A stretch of DNA of 64,000 nucleotides from an uncultured Gammaproteobacteria bacterium (GCA_947259485.1 CAMYLU010000001.1:204281-268280), one strand, 5' to 3'. Counted from the stretch's first letter, positions 1-9,605 are shown. Translations and numbers: made by a program. Notes: generated by a model from the sequence alone, not told the origin.

Positions 1-2
1 TG

Positions 3-2018
3 GGTGTAAAGACCCAGCGTGACCTGCTGTTTCATTTGCCGCTGCGCTACGAAGATCGCACCTTTGTCTCACCAATCGGTTCTTTGCAACCGGGACGGCG
101 CAGTCAAATCGAAGCAGAGGTTTTACACGCCAGTGTACATTTTCGACGCCAGGGTCGATCACGGCGCGTGCTGGCTGCCAGGCTCGCCGACACGACCGGG
201 GTGATCACGGTTCGTTTTTTCTATTTCAGCGCTAATCAACAGAAGCAGTTCGAAAAAGGCAACTGGTTACGCTGTTTCGGTGAAGTCCGATCGGCCCAGG
301 GCGAGCTGGAAATGATTCATCCGGAAACCGAGGTAATCGACGTTGAAAATCCTTCACCATTATCAGAGACTCTGACCCCAATTTATCCGACCACTGAAGG
401 ACTACACCAGATATCGATTAAGCGCATCCTGCAGCAGGCAATCGAGAAGCTTAAGTCGGAAGGTATTGCCGAAACCTTACCCCAGGCCTGGCTGGACAAG
501 AACAATTTCCCGGGCTTCACCTCGGCAATGATCGATTTGCATTGTCCCGAGAATCGTCGTGATAGCGAGCTGATCGCGCAGCATAATCATCCCGCACAAA
601 ACCGTTTTATCGTCGAAGAACTTGCGGCGCATCGCTTGGCCTTACTCGAGCGACGCCGGCAGATTCGTAGCAGGAAAACACCTGCAATCCAGCCAGATGA
701 AAAATTGCAGCAACGCTTGAAGCAGGCGTTGCCGTTCGAGTTAACGGGTGCGCAGCAACGTGTGCTGGGTGAACTGATGCAGGATTTTGGCGCCGGCAAA
801 CCGATGATTCGGCTGGTGCAGGGCGATGTCGGCTCGGGTAAAACCGTGGTTGCGGCGCTCGCCTGTTTACCGGTTGTTGAATCGGGTTACCAGGCCGTAT
901 TGATGGCACCTACCGAAATTCTTGCCGAGCAACACTTTCAAAATTTTGACCACTGGCTGGCACCCTTAGGCCTGAAAGTGCTAAACCTGCTCGGCGCTGA
1001 CAAGGGTAAAAAGCGGCAACAGAAGCTGGCCTTAATCGCTTCCGGGGAAGCGCAGGTCGTGGTCGGAACGCATGCCCTGTTCCAGGCCAGTGTGGAGTTT
1101 AGTCGCCTCGGATTCATTATCTTCGACGAACAACATCGCTTTGGTGTCGATCAGCGGCTCGCGTTGCAGCGCAAGACCCGCGGTGACGAAATGGCACATC
1201 AGTTGATCATGACCGCGACACCGATACCGCGCACCATGGCGATGTCAATATACGCCGATCTCGATTACTCGCAGATCGACGAATTACCGCCTGGACGTAA
1301 ACCGGTAACCACTTCGATTATCTCAGAGCAACAGCGTGAAAGCCTGATTAAAAGGGTTGCCGGTTCCTGTGCCGAGGGTGGCCAGGTTTACTGGGTTTGC
1401 ACCCTGGTCGAAGAATCGGACGCGCTGCAATGCGAGGCGGCGGAGATAACCTACGAAACCCTTCGCCAACAGCTACCTCAGCTGTCGATCGGGCTGGTGC
1501 ACGGGCGTATGAAACCTGCTGAAAAAGAAGCCACGATCAACGGGTTTAAAAATGGGGATATCAATATACTGGTCGCGACCACGGTTATAGAGGTTGGCGT
1601 TGATGTGCCCAATGCCAGCATCATGATTATCGAGAACCCGGAACGCCTGGGGCTGGCGCAAATTCACCAGTTGCGTGGACGGGTCGGGCGAGGATTGCGC
1701 GAAAGCTTCTGTATCCTGCTGGTCAGAAGCGGCCTTTCAGAGCTGGCGCGAACGCGTCTTGAAATCATACGCGGCACCCAGGACGGATTTGCGATCGCTG
1801 AAAAAGACCTTGAACTTCGCGGCGCGGGAGAGGTGCTGGGAACTCGCCAAACCGGTGAAATGAGTTTCAAAATAGCCGACCTGATGCGCGATCAGAAATG
1901 GTTCCCGCAGGTTGAAGTGCTGGCAAAATTGATGCAACTGCCCGAAAACGCCGAGGTACGAACCGAACTGTTACACAACTGGATTGGTGAACGTCAGGAC
2001 TACACCGATGTGGGATAG
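3..2018 (+). CDS. recG: ATP-dependent DNA helicase RecG (5' end outside window)
   Basis: RecG unwinds and regresses stalled replication forks and branch-migrates Holliday junctions. The frame is open from base 3 (reading GVKTQRDLLFH before the first in-frame start-like TTG at 36), so the gene begins upstream of the window; about 671 residues are visible against roughly 690 for the family, so only some 20 are missing. Visible motifs are the N-terminal wedge/OB region, Walker A GDVGSGKT near visible residue 275, the DEQH box (IFDEQHRFGVDQR), the motif III stretch TATPIPRT, and the C-terminal helicase motif QLRGRVGRG. It ends 60 bases before the next gene on the same strand. Identification is secure. 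Confidence 0.97.
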   Translation, partial: GVKTQRDLLFHLPLRYEDRTFVSPIGSLQPGRRSQIEAEVLHASVHFRRQGRSRRVLAARLADTTGVITVRFFYFSANQQKQFEKGNWLRCFGEVRSAQGELEMIHPETEVIDVENPSPLSETLTPIYPTTEGLHQISIKRILQQAIEKLKSEGIAETLPQAWLDKNNFPGFTSAMIDLHCPENRRDSELIAQHNHPAQNRFIVEELAAHRLALLERRRQIRSRKTPAIQPDEKLQQRLKQALPFELTGAQQRVLGELMQDFGAGKPMIRLVQGDVGSGKTVVAALACLPVVESGYQAVLMAPTEILAEQHFQNFDHWLAPLGLKVLNLLGADKGKKRQQKLALIASGEAQVVVGTHALFQASVEFSRLGFIIFDEQHRFGVDQRLALQRKTRGDEMAHQLIMTATPIPRTMAMSIYADLDYSQIDELPPGRKPVTTSIISEQQRESLIKRVAGSCAEGGQVYWVCTLVEESDALQCEAAEITYETLRQQLPQLSIGLVHGRMKPAEKEATINGFKNGDINILVATTVIEVGVDVPNASIMIIENPERLGLAQIHQLRGRVGRGLRESFCILLVRSGLSELARTRLEIIRGTQDGFAIAEKDLELRGAGEVLGTRQTGEMSFKIADLMRDQKWFPQVEVLAKLMQLPENAEVRTELLHNWIGERQDYTDVG

Positions 2019-2078
2019 GCAACTGCTCTGCGATAACAGAACGAGGACTGTTAACCGGGACAGGCGGGGTTGCGACAG

Positions 2079-3875
2079 ATGAGCGCAAAGCAACCAGAGA
2101 ATCAGGGCAACGATGCCTGGCATCCGGGTATAAAATCAAGCTTGCCGTCAGAGTACCTGCCGCTTTCAAGCATGTTTCAACCTGGGAACGTGTTCTCCAG
2201 TATCGAAACCGCCACCGAACTCAGTGATTTTACCGGTCTTGCTATCCAACAACTTGTATTTTTCCGTCCCGAAAGGCTGGTAATACATGAATTACTGGTA
2301 CGTGTTTCTGCCGATATTTTCGTCTCTGACGGAACCCGCTATGAAGATCTTGGTATTAATTTCAGAAACGTGGTCGGTCGAATATTATCTGCGTATATCG
2401 AACCTGAAATGACTGAGATCTGTGATCTTCACGTGGCATTGGCGCAGCAGGCGCGATCCATTATCGACCAGGAGCTAAGTAGCAGTATTTTCATGCAATC
2501 GATACCCGCTGAAAAACGGGGCACTGGGTTTAGCCTGTCACGATTGCTTGGATCCGGAACCAAAAAGAAGGTGCCGGTGGCGACAGAGTCCCCCGAACAA
2601 CGTGAGCAGCGAGTCATTGCCAGCTGGAATGAAAAGGCAAATTCATCTGCAGATCGATTGGCAGCAGCGATATTTGGTGAACTTGCCAGGATCGCGCGCG
2701 CAATAGTGGCCAAACATGGTCGCTTAAGAGGGGATAAGGCCCTGTTGACGACACTTGTTACGGGGCTGGTTTGCAATAACTATGGCAGTGAAATAATCGG
2801 TGAGGCGATTGCTCCAATGGTTGCGCAGGCAGCGGCTCGCGAGGGATTTCCGCTTCTACCAGCCCAGGCCGAACCCATCGTCATCAACGTCAAGGGCGCT
2901 TCGGCATCGGGCAAGAGCACGATGCGTCCATTACAGAAAAAGCATACCGAAAAACTGGGTATTAACTGGCATGACTTCGCGCTGATAAGCCCCGATATCT
3001 GGCGAAAATTTCTACTCGACTATGACGCCCTGGGCGAGGCCTATAAATATGCCGGTACCCTTGTTGGCGATGAAATTCCGATCGTCGATCAGAAACTCGA
3101 TCGTTACATCGCGCAAAAAGCCGGGCAGGGACGGATTTCTCACCTGCTTATCGATCGCTTTCGATTTGACAGTTTTGCCCCGGGTAAAGACACCGAGGAG
3201 GGCAGTAATTTACTGACTCGATTTGGCCATACTGTCTACCTGACGTTTATGGTCACGCCTCCGGAAGCAACCGTTGAGCGCGCCTGGATTCGCGGTCTTC
3301 AGGTCGGCCGCTTTAAGGCTGTCGACGATTTGCTCGATCACAATGTCGAAGCCTTCACCGGGATCCCGGCGCTGTTTTTTACCTGGGCATTGCGCAAGGA
3401 CAAAATTGTCTATTACGAGTTTCTGGACAATAGCGTTGCTCGCGGGGATAAACCGCGAACCATTGCATTTGGGATTAACGGCGAATTGAACATCCTGGAT
3501 TTCAAGTGCATGTTTGATATCGAACGCTACACGAAAATTAATATTGAGGCGCATAATGCTGCGGATGTTTACCCGCCCAGTGAGCAGATGGATTACGCGT
3601 TAAATGCGGGATTCCTGGTAAAATGCGCCCGCCAAATACCCAGAATAAATTTCGTCGACCGTGTCTCCGGCAAAATTTATGGCAGCATGGAATCCGGCAA
3701 GATGAGCTGGATTGATCCTGATATGATTGAGCGCGTACTGGATGACGAAGCCGCAATCGCGGCTTTTAGCGCGATGGTGCCAAAGTTTGCCGAAAGCACC
3801 GGGGAATTCAAGCAGCAGTCCGCGATACCTTTGTCTGATGAAGCGCAACTGCATACCATGGGTTATCTAAAGTAA
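2079..3875 (+). CDS. P-loop NTPase of unknown function with zeta-toxin-like kinase core (paralogue 1)
   Basis: 598 residues from ATG 2079, chosen because the purine-rich GGCGGGG at 2063-2069 is well spaced for it; a TTG at 2070 in the same frame is less likely. I do not recognise a named family. A Walker A motif, GASASGKST, lies near residues 273-281, followed by SPDIWRKFLLDYDALGE, VTPPEATVERAW and EFLDNSVA blocks. The layout (P-loop, then a D-x-W-R segment, then an Arg-rich helix) resembles zeta-toxin or small-molecule kinases, but this is inference. The first 270 residues form a separate conserved region (FRPERLVIHELLVRVSAD, EDLGINFRNVVGRIL) with no known match that I recall. A clear homologue is encoded at 42611-44308. 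There is no adjacent antitoxin-like gene. It overlaps moeA by one base (TAATG), so the two may be translationally coupled. Confidence 0.85.
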   Translation: MSAKQPENQGNDAWHPGIKSSLPSEYLPLSSMFQPGNVFSSIETATELSDFTGLAIQQLVFFRPERLVIHELLVRVSADIFVSDGTRYEDLGINFRNVVGRILSAYIEPEMTEICDLHVALAQQARSIIDQELSSSIFMQSIPAEKRGTGFSLSRLLGSGTKKKVPVATESPEQREQRVIASWNEKANSSADRLAAAIFGELARIARAIVAKHGRLRGDKALLTTLVTGLVCNNYGSEIIGEAIAPMVAQAAAREGFPLLPAQAEPIVINVKGASASGKSTMRPLQKKHTEKLGINWHDFALISPDIWRKFLLDYDALGEAYKYAGTLVGDEIPIVDQKLDRYIAQKAGQGRISHLLIDRFRFDSFAPGKDTEEGSNLLTRFGHTVYLTFMVTPPEATVERAWIRGLQVGRFKAVDDLLDHNVEAFTGIPALFFTWALRKDKIVYYEFLDNSVARGDKPRTIAFGINGELNILDFKCMFDIERYTKINIEAHNAADVYPPSEQMDYALNAGFLVKCARQIPRINFVDRVSGKIYGSMESGKMSWIDPDMIERVLDDEAAIAAFSAMVPKFAESTGEFKQQSAIPLSDEAQLHTMGYLK

Positions 3876-5119
3876 TGAGCACAGACATGAATCGTTGTGA
3901 CACATCGCCGTTGCTGGCCTATCACGAAGCGCTTGAGCAGTTGACCAGTAGCGTAGCGGCGCTTGGCAAGGTTGTCGATAAATCCTTGCTTCAGGTACGG
4001 GGAGCGGTTCTGGCGGAATCAATCGAATCTGAAATCGATGTACCAGGCTGCGCGATGTCGTCGATGGATGGGTACGCGATCAATACCGCCGATCTTGCCG
4101 CAAGTGGGGAAACGTCCTTACCGCTGTCGCAGCGTATTGCCGCCGGTACCGCTGGCGAGACGCTGGCTAGCGGAACAGCGGCACGCATTTTTACCGGCGC
4201 GCCAATCCCCGATGGTGCCGATGCCGTCATTATGCAGGAGCAGGTTGATGCGGATGATCATGGCATTCGTTTCGATTCACGGCCGACCAGTGGCAATAAT
4301 ATTCGACCAGCTGGAAACGATATCCAGCGCGGCAACATAATATTACGCAAGGGTTGCCGCCTGAGGGCGCAGGATATAGGGCTTGCGGCATCGGTTGGAC
4401 TGCAAACCCTGCCGGTTTATGAGCCGCTCAAGGTGGGCATGTTCTTTACCGGTGATGAGCTGGTAGAACCGGGACAAAAGCTTGGCGCCGGAAAAATATA
4501 CGATTCAAACCGCTATACCCTGCATGGCTTGCTCGAATCGATGGGTTGCGAAATCATCGACCTGGGTCTGGTCGGGGATACCTTGAGCGCGACCCGGGAG
4601 GCGATGGAGCGGGCCTCAACCCAGGCTGACCTGGTGGTAACCACCGGTGGAGTTTCGGTCGGTGAAGAAGATCATGTGCGTATCGCCATCGAACAGCTCG
4701 GCGAACTGCGTTTATGGCGTCTTGCGGTCAAGCCGGGGAAGCCTCTCGCCTACGGGCAAATTAATGATACCGCGTTCATCGGCCTGCCGGGTAACCCGGT
4801 ATCGGTGTTCGCGACCTTTTGCCTTTTCGTTTGCCCGGTGATCCAGATCATGCAGGGCCGGGACTGGCAGCAACCGATTGCACTGCCGGTAAGCGCCGAT
4901 TTCGACTGGCCAAAGCCGGATAGCCGACGCGAGTTCCTGCGTGCCCGGCTTGCCCTTGATGCCAATGGTCAAACCGTGGCGCAGCTTTATCCGAACCAGG
5001 ATTCAGGTGTTCTGACCTCGACCGTCTGGGCTGACGGTTTCGTTGAAATCGCGGAGAATCAGACGGTTAGACCAGGCGAGCCGGTAAATTACCTGCCATT
5101 TGCACAGTTTTTCAGTTGA
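3875..5119 (+). CDS. moeA: Molybdopterin molybdotransferase MoeA
   Basis: MoeA inserts molybdate into adenylylated molybdopterin, the last step of molybdenum cofactor synthesis, in the cytoplasm. At 414 residues it matches the usual length of about 411. Visible family features include the early SSMDGYA segment, GTAARIFTGAPIPDGADAV, the MoCF domain with FTGDELVEPG, TTGGVSVGEEDH, and KPGKPLAYG/GLPGNPVSVF near residues 285-310. The ATG overlaps the stop codon of the P-loop gene by one base, and moaE follows after 8 bases, so moeA and moaE form one cofactor-synthesis unit. No moaA, moaC or moaD is present here, so the rest of the pathway must lie elsewhere. Confidence 0.95.
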   Translation: MSTDMNRCDTSPLLAYHEALEQLTSSVAALGKVVDKSLLQVRGAVLAESIESEIDVPGCAMSSMDGYAINTADLAASGETSLPLSQRIAAGTAGETLASGTAARIFTGAPIPDGADAVIMQEQVDADDHGIRFDSRPTSGNNIRPAGNDIQRGNIILRKGCRLRAQDIGLAASVGLQTLPVYEPLKVGMFFTGDELVEPGQKLGAGKIYDSNRYTLHGLLESMGCEIIDLGLVGDTLSATREAMERASTQADLVVTTGGVSVGEEDHVRIAIEQLGELRLWRLAVKPGKPLAYGQINDTAFIGLPGNPVSVFATFCLFVCPVIQIMQGRDWQQPIALPVSADFDWPKPDSRREFLRARLALDANGQTVAQLYPNQDSGVLTSTVWADGFVEIAENQTVRPGEPVNYLPFAQFFS

Positions 5120-5127
5120 GGTGAACG

Positions 5128-5577
5128 ATGATTATTCGAATCCAGAGTGAAGATTTCGATATCGCTGCAGTAAACCGGGAATTGCTCGCAGGGCGCAGCG
5201 ATGTTGGTGCGATCGCGAGTTTTATCGGGTTGGTACGCGACCTCAAAGACGATTCTTTACAGCAAATGACGCTTGAACATTACCCGGGCATGACTGAAAA
5301 AGCACTGCAGGACATCGCTGCCAGGGCCCAGGAACGCTGGGAAATTATCGATTTGGCGATTATTCACCGGGTCGGAGCGCTAAGGCCGACCGATCAAATT
5401 GTGCTGGTATCGGTACTGAGCGCCCACCGCGCCGACGCTTTCGATAGCTGTGAATTCATCATGGATTATCTTAAAACAGACGCTCCGTTCTGGAAAAAAG
5501 AGGTTAGCAGCCAAGGATCAAAGTGGGTAAAATCCAGAAAAAGTGACATATTTGCACTAAAAAAGTGGGATCTCTGA
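5128..5577 (+). CDS. moaE: Molybdopterin synthase catalytic subunit MoaE
   Basis: MoaE converts cyclic pyranopterin monophosphate to molybdopterin, using sulphur delivered by the MoaD thiocarboxylate. The 149-residue product matches the E. coli length of 150. It shows AIASFIGLVRD near the N-terminus, LEHYPGMTEKAL, IHRVGALRPTDQIVLV, AHRADAFDSCEFIMDYLKT and the WKKE segment carrying the catalytic-site lysine near residue 117. A GAGGTGAACG ribosome site precedes the ATG. The gene lies 8 bases after moeA. The MoaD partner is not encoded in the window. Confidence 0.95.
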   Translation: MIIRIQSEDFDIAAVNRELLAGRSDVGAIASFIGLVRDLKDDSLQQMTLEHYPGMTEKALQDIAARAQERWEIIDLAIIHRVGALRPTDQIVLVSVLSAHRADAFDSCEFIMDYLKTDAPFWKKEVSSQGSKWVKSRKSDIFALKKWDL

Positions 5578-5655
5578 ATGAAATCGACAGAATCCAGGCA
5601 TTTTGGCTAGTTATAATCCTTGCAATTCAACGGCAACAAGCTGCGAGCATGATTC

Positions 5656-5952
5656 GTGAATTACATTATCACAGCTAAACCAACGCAACTCCCGATCTAT
5701 CCGGACCGGCCGGAGACACGTCCCGTGGCCCCGGTTTCGGATAGCGCCAGCGAGTTTCGTGATGCCAGCAAACAATCCCCGTCGACCTATGTTTATCGCG
5801 GCGAGTTGCTCGAAGCAGTAGCCAATGACCGGCGCTATCGCCCCCAGTTAAACCTGCAGATCGATCCCGATAATCGTCGAGCGATCAATACCTACCAGAG
5901 CGTAGCCTCGGAGCCCCCGCTGATGGGTCGCCTGCTGGACGGATTTATCTGA
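5656..5952 (+). CDS. Small hypothetical protein
   Basis: A 98-residue ORF with a GTG start, no obvious ribosome site and no family that I recognise. The product is rich in Pro, Arg and Asn; the first half looks disordered, and the second half (RYRPQLNLQIDPDNRRAI, then a C-terminal GRLLDGFI) looks more structured and is the part most likely to be conserved. It has no signal peptide, membrane helix or Cys. It lies alone between moaE and uvrD on the same strand, with a TATAAT-like hexamer at 5612-5617 just upstream. The codon use looks like its neighbours, which supports real coding, but the start is uncertain. Confidence 0.6.
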   Translation: MNYIITAKPTQLPIYPDRPETRPVAPVSDSASEFRDASKQSPSTYVYRGELLEAVANDRRYRPQLNLQIDPDNRRAINTYQSVASEPPLMGRLLDGFI

Positions 5953-6026
5953 TATTCCTGTCATTCCTGCTGTCGCGGGAAACCCTAGTTGATACAATGT
6001 CCGCGTGTACTTGAAGCCTGCCGAGA

Positions 6027-8198
6027 ATGGACGTATCCCACATAATTGATCCCCTGAATGATCGCCAGCGTGAAGCGGTCAGCGCCGATGCGGGCCCCTT
6101 GCTGGTACTGGCCGGTGCCGGTAGTGGCAAGACACGCGTGCTGACCCACCGCGTTGCCTGGGTTTGTGAAGTTGGCGGATTGTCACCCTTCAGTGTGCTC
6201 GCGGTCACCTTTACCAACAAGGCTGCAGCCGAAATGCGCGCACGCGTCGAATCGCTGCTTGGAATTTCTGCCGCGGCGATGTGGGTCGGCACATTTCACG
6301 GACTTGCGCATCGCATGCTGCGGTTGCATTACGAGGCTGCCCGCTTACCACAGAGCTTTCAAATTCTCGATAGTGACGACCAGCTGCGCATGGTCAAGCG
6401 CGTCGTCAGGCAGCTTGATCTTGACGAGGCCCGCTGGCCACCGAAGCAGGCCCAATGGTTCATCAACCATAGCAAGGACGAGGGCTTGCGTCCGGCGCAC
6501 ATTGATCCGGGGCAGGATCCGATACAGCAGCAGTTGCTGGAGATCTACCGGCTTTACCAGGAACTATGCGAGCGCTCCGGCGTGGTTGATTTCGCCGAGC
6601 TTCTGTTGAGAGTGCTTGAATTAATTCGTGATAATGATGACATACGCGGCCACTATCAGCGCCGTTTTCAGCATATCCTGGTCGACGAATTCCAGGACAC
6701 CAACGCGATCCAGTATGCGTGGCTGCAGCTTATGGCGGGCGACGATACACCGGTGTTCGTAGTCGGCGATGATGATCAGTCGATATATGGTTGGCGTGGT
6801 GCGCGTATTGAAAATATTCATCATTTCGAGAAAGACTTTACCAATACTCGGGTAATTCGGCTGGAACAAAATTACCGCTCAACCGGCACCATTCTAAAAG
6901 CCGCGAACGCTTTAATCGATAATAACCATTCGCGTCTCGGTAAGGAATTGTGGACCGATAGTGATGACGGCGAGCCGATCATGTTTTACTCGGCCTACAA
7001 TGAAAAGGATGAAGCCCGTTTCGTCATCGACCGCATCGAAAACTGGGTTGCGCAGGGGCGTAGTCGCAAAGATGTCGCGGTGCTCTACCGTTCCAATGCG
7101 CAATCGCGCCAGTTTGAAGAGACCCTGGTTACGCGAGGCGTCCCCTACCGGGTTTACGGAGGCTTGCGTTTTTTCGAACGCGCTGAAATCAAGGACATGC
7201 TTGCCTACCTGCGCATGATTTCGAATCCCACCGCAGATCACGCTTTTGAACGCACGGTTAATCAACCCCCACGCGGAATCGGCCAGAAAACCATCGACGA
7301 GGTTCGGGGTCATGCACGCCGGCAGTCGACATCACTGTGGAGCGCTAGCCTGGAGCTGATTCAATCCGACAGCTTGAGCGCCCGCGCGCGCAGTGCGCTA
7401 CAGGCCTATGTCGACCTGATCCGCCGCATGACCACCGAATTGGGGGAGTTGCCACTCGGTGAACAGATCAAAACCGGAATCGAAATGAGCGGCCTCGATC
7501 AGCATTTCAAAAAAGACAACAGCGAGAAGGGTCAGTCACGTATCGAGAACCTGCAGGAACTGATCGGCGCCGGTAAGAGTTTTGAGTACGATGCACTGAT
7601 CGAGGAAAATATGACCACGCTCGACGCTTTTCTCGCGCACGCGGCACTGGAAGCTGGCGAAGCCCAGGCAGACGCCTGGGAAGATTGTGTACAACTGATG
7701 ACCATGCACTCGGTCAAGGGACTCGAGTTCCCCCTGGTTTTCCTGGTGGGCATGGAAGAGGGACTGTTTCCGCATCAGCGCTCCAGCGAAGAGCCGGGGC
7801 GCATGGAAGAAGAACGGCGCCTGTGTTACGTCGGAATTACCCGTGCACGCGAACAGCTGGTTGTGACCAGCGCCGAGGTACGACGTTTATACGGCGGTGA
7901 GAGCTATAACATGCTGTCGCGCTTCGTGCGCGAAATCCCGGATGAGCTCATGCAGGAGATTCGTCCCAAGGCCAATTTCAGTCGTCCCGTGATGCCGACA
8001 TCGCCGCGCATTGGCGTTGACCGAGCCGAGGCTGACACGGGTTTGTTTGTTGGCCAGCGCGTTAATCATGCGCGTTTTGGCGATGGTATTGTGCTCAATC
8101 TAGAGGGGCAGGGAGCGCAATCCCGGGTGCAGGTAAATTTTGAAGATGCCGGCAGCAAGTGGCTGATTGCGAGCATGGCCAACCTGCAACCGGCCTGA
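6027..8198 (+). CDS. uvrD: DNA helicase II UvrD
   Basis: UvrD is the 3'-5' superfamily 1 helicase that removes the incised strand in nucleotide-excision and mismatch repair. The 723 residues align with the E. coli protein (720) from the first codon: MDVSHIIDPLNDRQREAV, Walker A AGAGSGKT near residues 29-36, FTNKAAAEMR, VGTFHGLAHR, the DEFQD box, GDDDQSIYGWRGA, QNYRST, motif V HSVKGLEF, motif VI GITRAR and a Tudor-like C-terminus ending in RVQVNFEDAG. No convincing LexA operator was seen upstream. Confidence 0.97.
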   Translation: MDVSHIIDPLNDRQREAVSADAGPLLVLAGAGSGKTRVLTHRVAWVCEVGGLSPFSVLAVTFTNKAAAEMRARVESLLGISAAAMWVGTFHGLAHRMLRLHYEAARLPQSFQILDSDDQLRMVKRVVRQLDLDEARWPPKQAQWFINHSKDEGLRPAHIDPGQDPIQQQLLEIYRLYQELCERSGVVDFAELLLRVLELIRDNDDIRGHYQRRFQHILVDEFQDTNAIQYAWLQLMAGDDTPVFVVGDDDQSIYGWRGARIENIHHFEKDFTNTRVIRLEQNYRSTGTILKAANALIDNNHSRLGKELWTDSDDGEPIMFYSAYNEKDEARFVIDRIENWVAQGRSRKDVAVLYRSNAQSRQFEETLVTRGVPYRVYGGLRFFERAEIKDMLAYLRMISNPTADHAFERTVNQPPRGIGQKTIDEVRGHARRQSTSLWSASLELIQSDSLSARARSALQAYVDLIRRMTTELGELPLGEQIKTGIEMSGLDQHFKKDNSEKGQSRIENLQELIGAGKSFEYDALIEENMTTLDAFLAHAALEAGEAQADAWEDCVQLMTMHSVKGLEFPLVFLVGMEEGLFPHQRSSEEPGRMEEERRLCYVGITRAREQLVVTSAEVRRLYGGESYNMLSRFVREIPDELMQEIRPKANFSRPVMPTSPRIGVDRAEADTGLFVGQRVNHARFGDGIVLNLEGQGAQSRVQVNFEDAGSKWLIASMANLQPA

Positions 8199-8269
8199 GC
8201 AACTGAAATACAGCGCTCGTCCCTGCGCTCGTGTAAAATCGCCGCAGCAATAATTAACAGGAGTACATT

Positions 8270-9139
8270 ATGAGTAAGCAACAAGTCGCCTTCATCGGTC
8301 TTGGCGTAATGGGTTACCCGATGGCAGGGCATCTCGCCAGTGCCGGGTATCAAACCAGGGTTTATAATCGTAGCATTGCCAAGGCTGAAAAATGGTGCCA
8401 GGACTACCGGGGCGATTTTGCATCGACCCCACGCGAGGCGGCAGAGGGCGCGGATTTTGTATTTATGTGCGTCGGTAATGATGACGACCTGCGTTCAGTG
8501 GTTTACGGAGATAACGGCGTACTGGCAGGGTGCAAGGAGGGCTCGATCCTGATCGACCACACCACTGCATCGGCCAACGTCGCGCGGGAAATCGCCGACA
8601 AATCCCACGTTGCCTTTCTCGATGCGCCCGTATCAGGTGGCCAGGCGGGAGCCGAAAATGGCGTGTTAACGGTGATGATTGGCGGTGACCAGGCAAGCTT
8701 CGATGCGGCGCGCCCGGTGATCATGAGCTATGCACGAGCCGCGGAGTTGCTGGGCAGCGTCGGTGCTGGCCAGTTAACCAAGATGGTTAACCAGATTTGT
8801 ATAGCCGGCCTGGTTCAGGGTTTATCCGAGGGGTTGAACTTCGCGCAAAAGGCGGGGCTCGATGGCCACAAGGTGGTCGATGTCATTTCGAAGGGCGCAG
8901 CCGGATCCTGGCAAATGGAGAACCGTGGCAACACCATGCTCAATGACGAGTTTGAATTTGGCTTTGCCGTCGACTGGATGCGAAAAGATCTCGGTATTTG
9001 CCTCGAAGAAGCCGAGCACAATGGTGCCGAGTTACCGGTAACCCGCATCGTTAACGATTTTTACGGGGAGGTGCAGGAGATGGGTGGTGGTCGTTGGGAT
9101 ACATCAAGCCTGATTCGGCGGCTAACGCGTAAGCCGTAA
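8270..9139 (+). CDS. NAD(P)-dependent 3-hydroxyisobutyrate / tartronate-semialdehyde reductase family protein
   Basis: This is a beta-hydroxyacid dehydrogenase of 289 residues, the usual family size. It has an N-terminal Rossmann motif, GLGVMGYPMAGHL, at residues 9-21, the substrate-binding DAPVSGGQAGAENG near residue 118, and the catalytic lysine motif KMVNQI near residue 170. The family reduces or oxidises 3-hydroxyisobutyrate, tartronate semialdehyde or succinic semialdehyde; the exact substrate cannot be read from the sequence. An AGGAG ribosome site precedes the ATG. It is a single gene between uvrD and a long non-coding region. Confidence 0.88.
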   Translation: MSKQQVAFIGLGVMGYPMAGHLASAGYQTRVYNRSIAKAEKWCQDYRGDFASTPREAAEGADFVFMCVGNDDDLRSVVYGDNGVLAGCKEGSILIDHTTASANVAREIADKSHVAFLDAPVSGGQAGAENGVLTVMIGGDQASFDAARPVIMSYARAAELLGSVGAGQLTKMVNQICIAGLVQGLSEGLNFAQKAGLDGHKVVDVISKGAAGSWQMENRGNTMLNDEFEFGFAVDWMRKDLGICLEEAEHNGAELPVTRIVNDFYGEVQEMGGGRWDTSSLIRRLTRKP

Positions 9140-9495
9140 TTTCCTGGCTTGTTTAAAAATAGGCTTAGCCACTGATCAGCGGGGTGACTTTTGTTGAGTC
9201 AATGTGATCGAAGGTAGAAATGCGCGGTTCGAGGCGAATTTTTTTAAATTTTTTTTAAATTTTTTTTAAAATGAGCCAAAATCAATAAATTTGTTATAAA
9301 TCAATAATTTATGGAAACAAATTAAGCAAATAAGTCAGGAAGTGGCTCCACATACACTGTTTTTACTGCCGTTTATCGATTTTTAACTGGTATTTTGTAA
9401 AATATATCCTATATTTACAAACGTGTTAAAGGTTAAGAACACCTAACCTCTCTCACGATGTCCTCCTTTGGTTATAATTGTCGATTACGACATTT

Positions 9496-9525
9496 TGGCT
9501 GGTCTCACGACCAGCCATTTTTTTT
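9496..9525 (+). terminator. Rho-independent terminator
   Basis: A perfect 8-base stem (TGGCTGGT pairing with ACCAGCCA) with a 6-base loop is followed directly by eight T residues. It lies 357 bases after the upstream dehydrogenase gene, so it either ends a long 3' extension or ends a separate small RNA that starts in the AT-rich region. Confidence 0.85.
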
Positions 9526-9605
9526 GCACGCATCAAAACAGATTCTTTGCCGCAATCAGTAATCCTGGTACTTTTCGCTGACGAGTACATTTATAGGTGA
9601 CGGGG

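Noticed and set aside
2079-3875. Annotation as a zeta toxin of a toxin-antitoxin pair
   Set aside because: No small antitoxin gene is adjacent to either copy, and both carry a long conserved N-terminal domain that zeta toxins lack.
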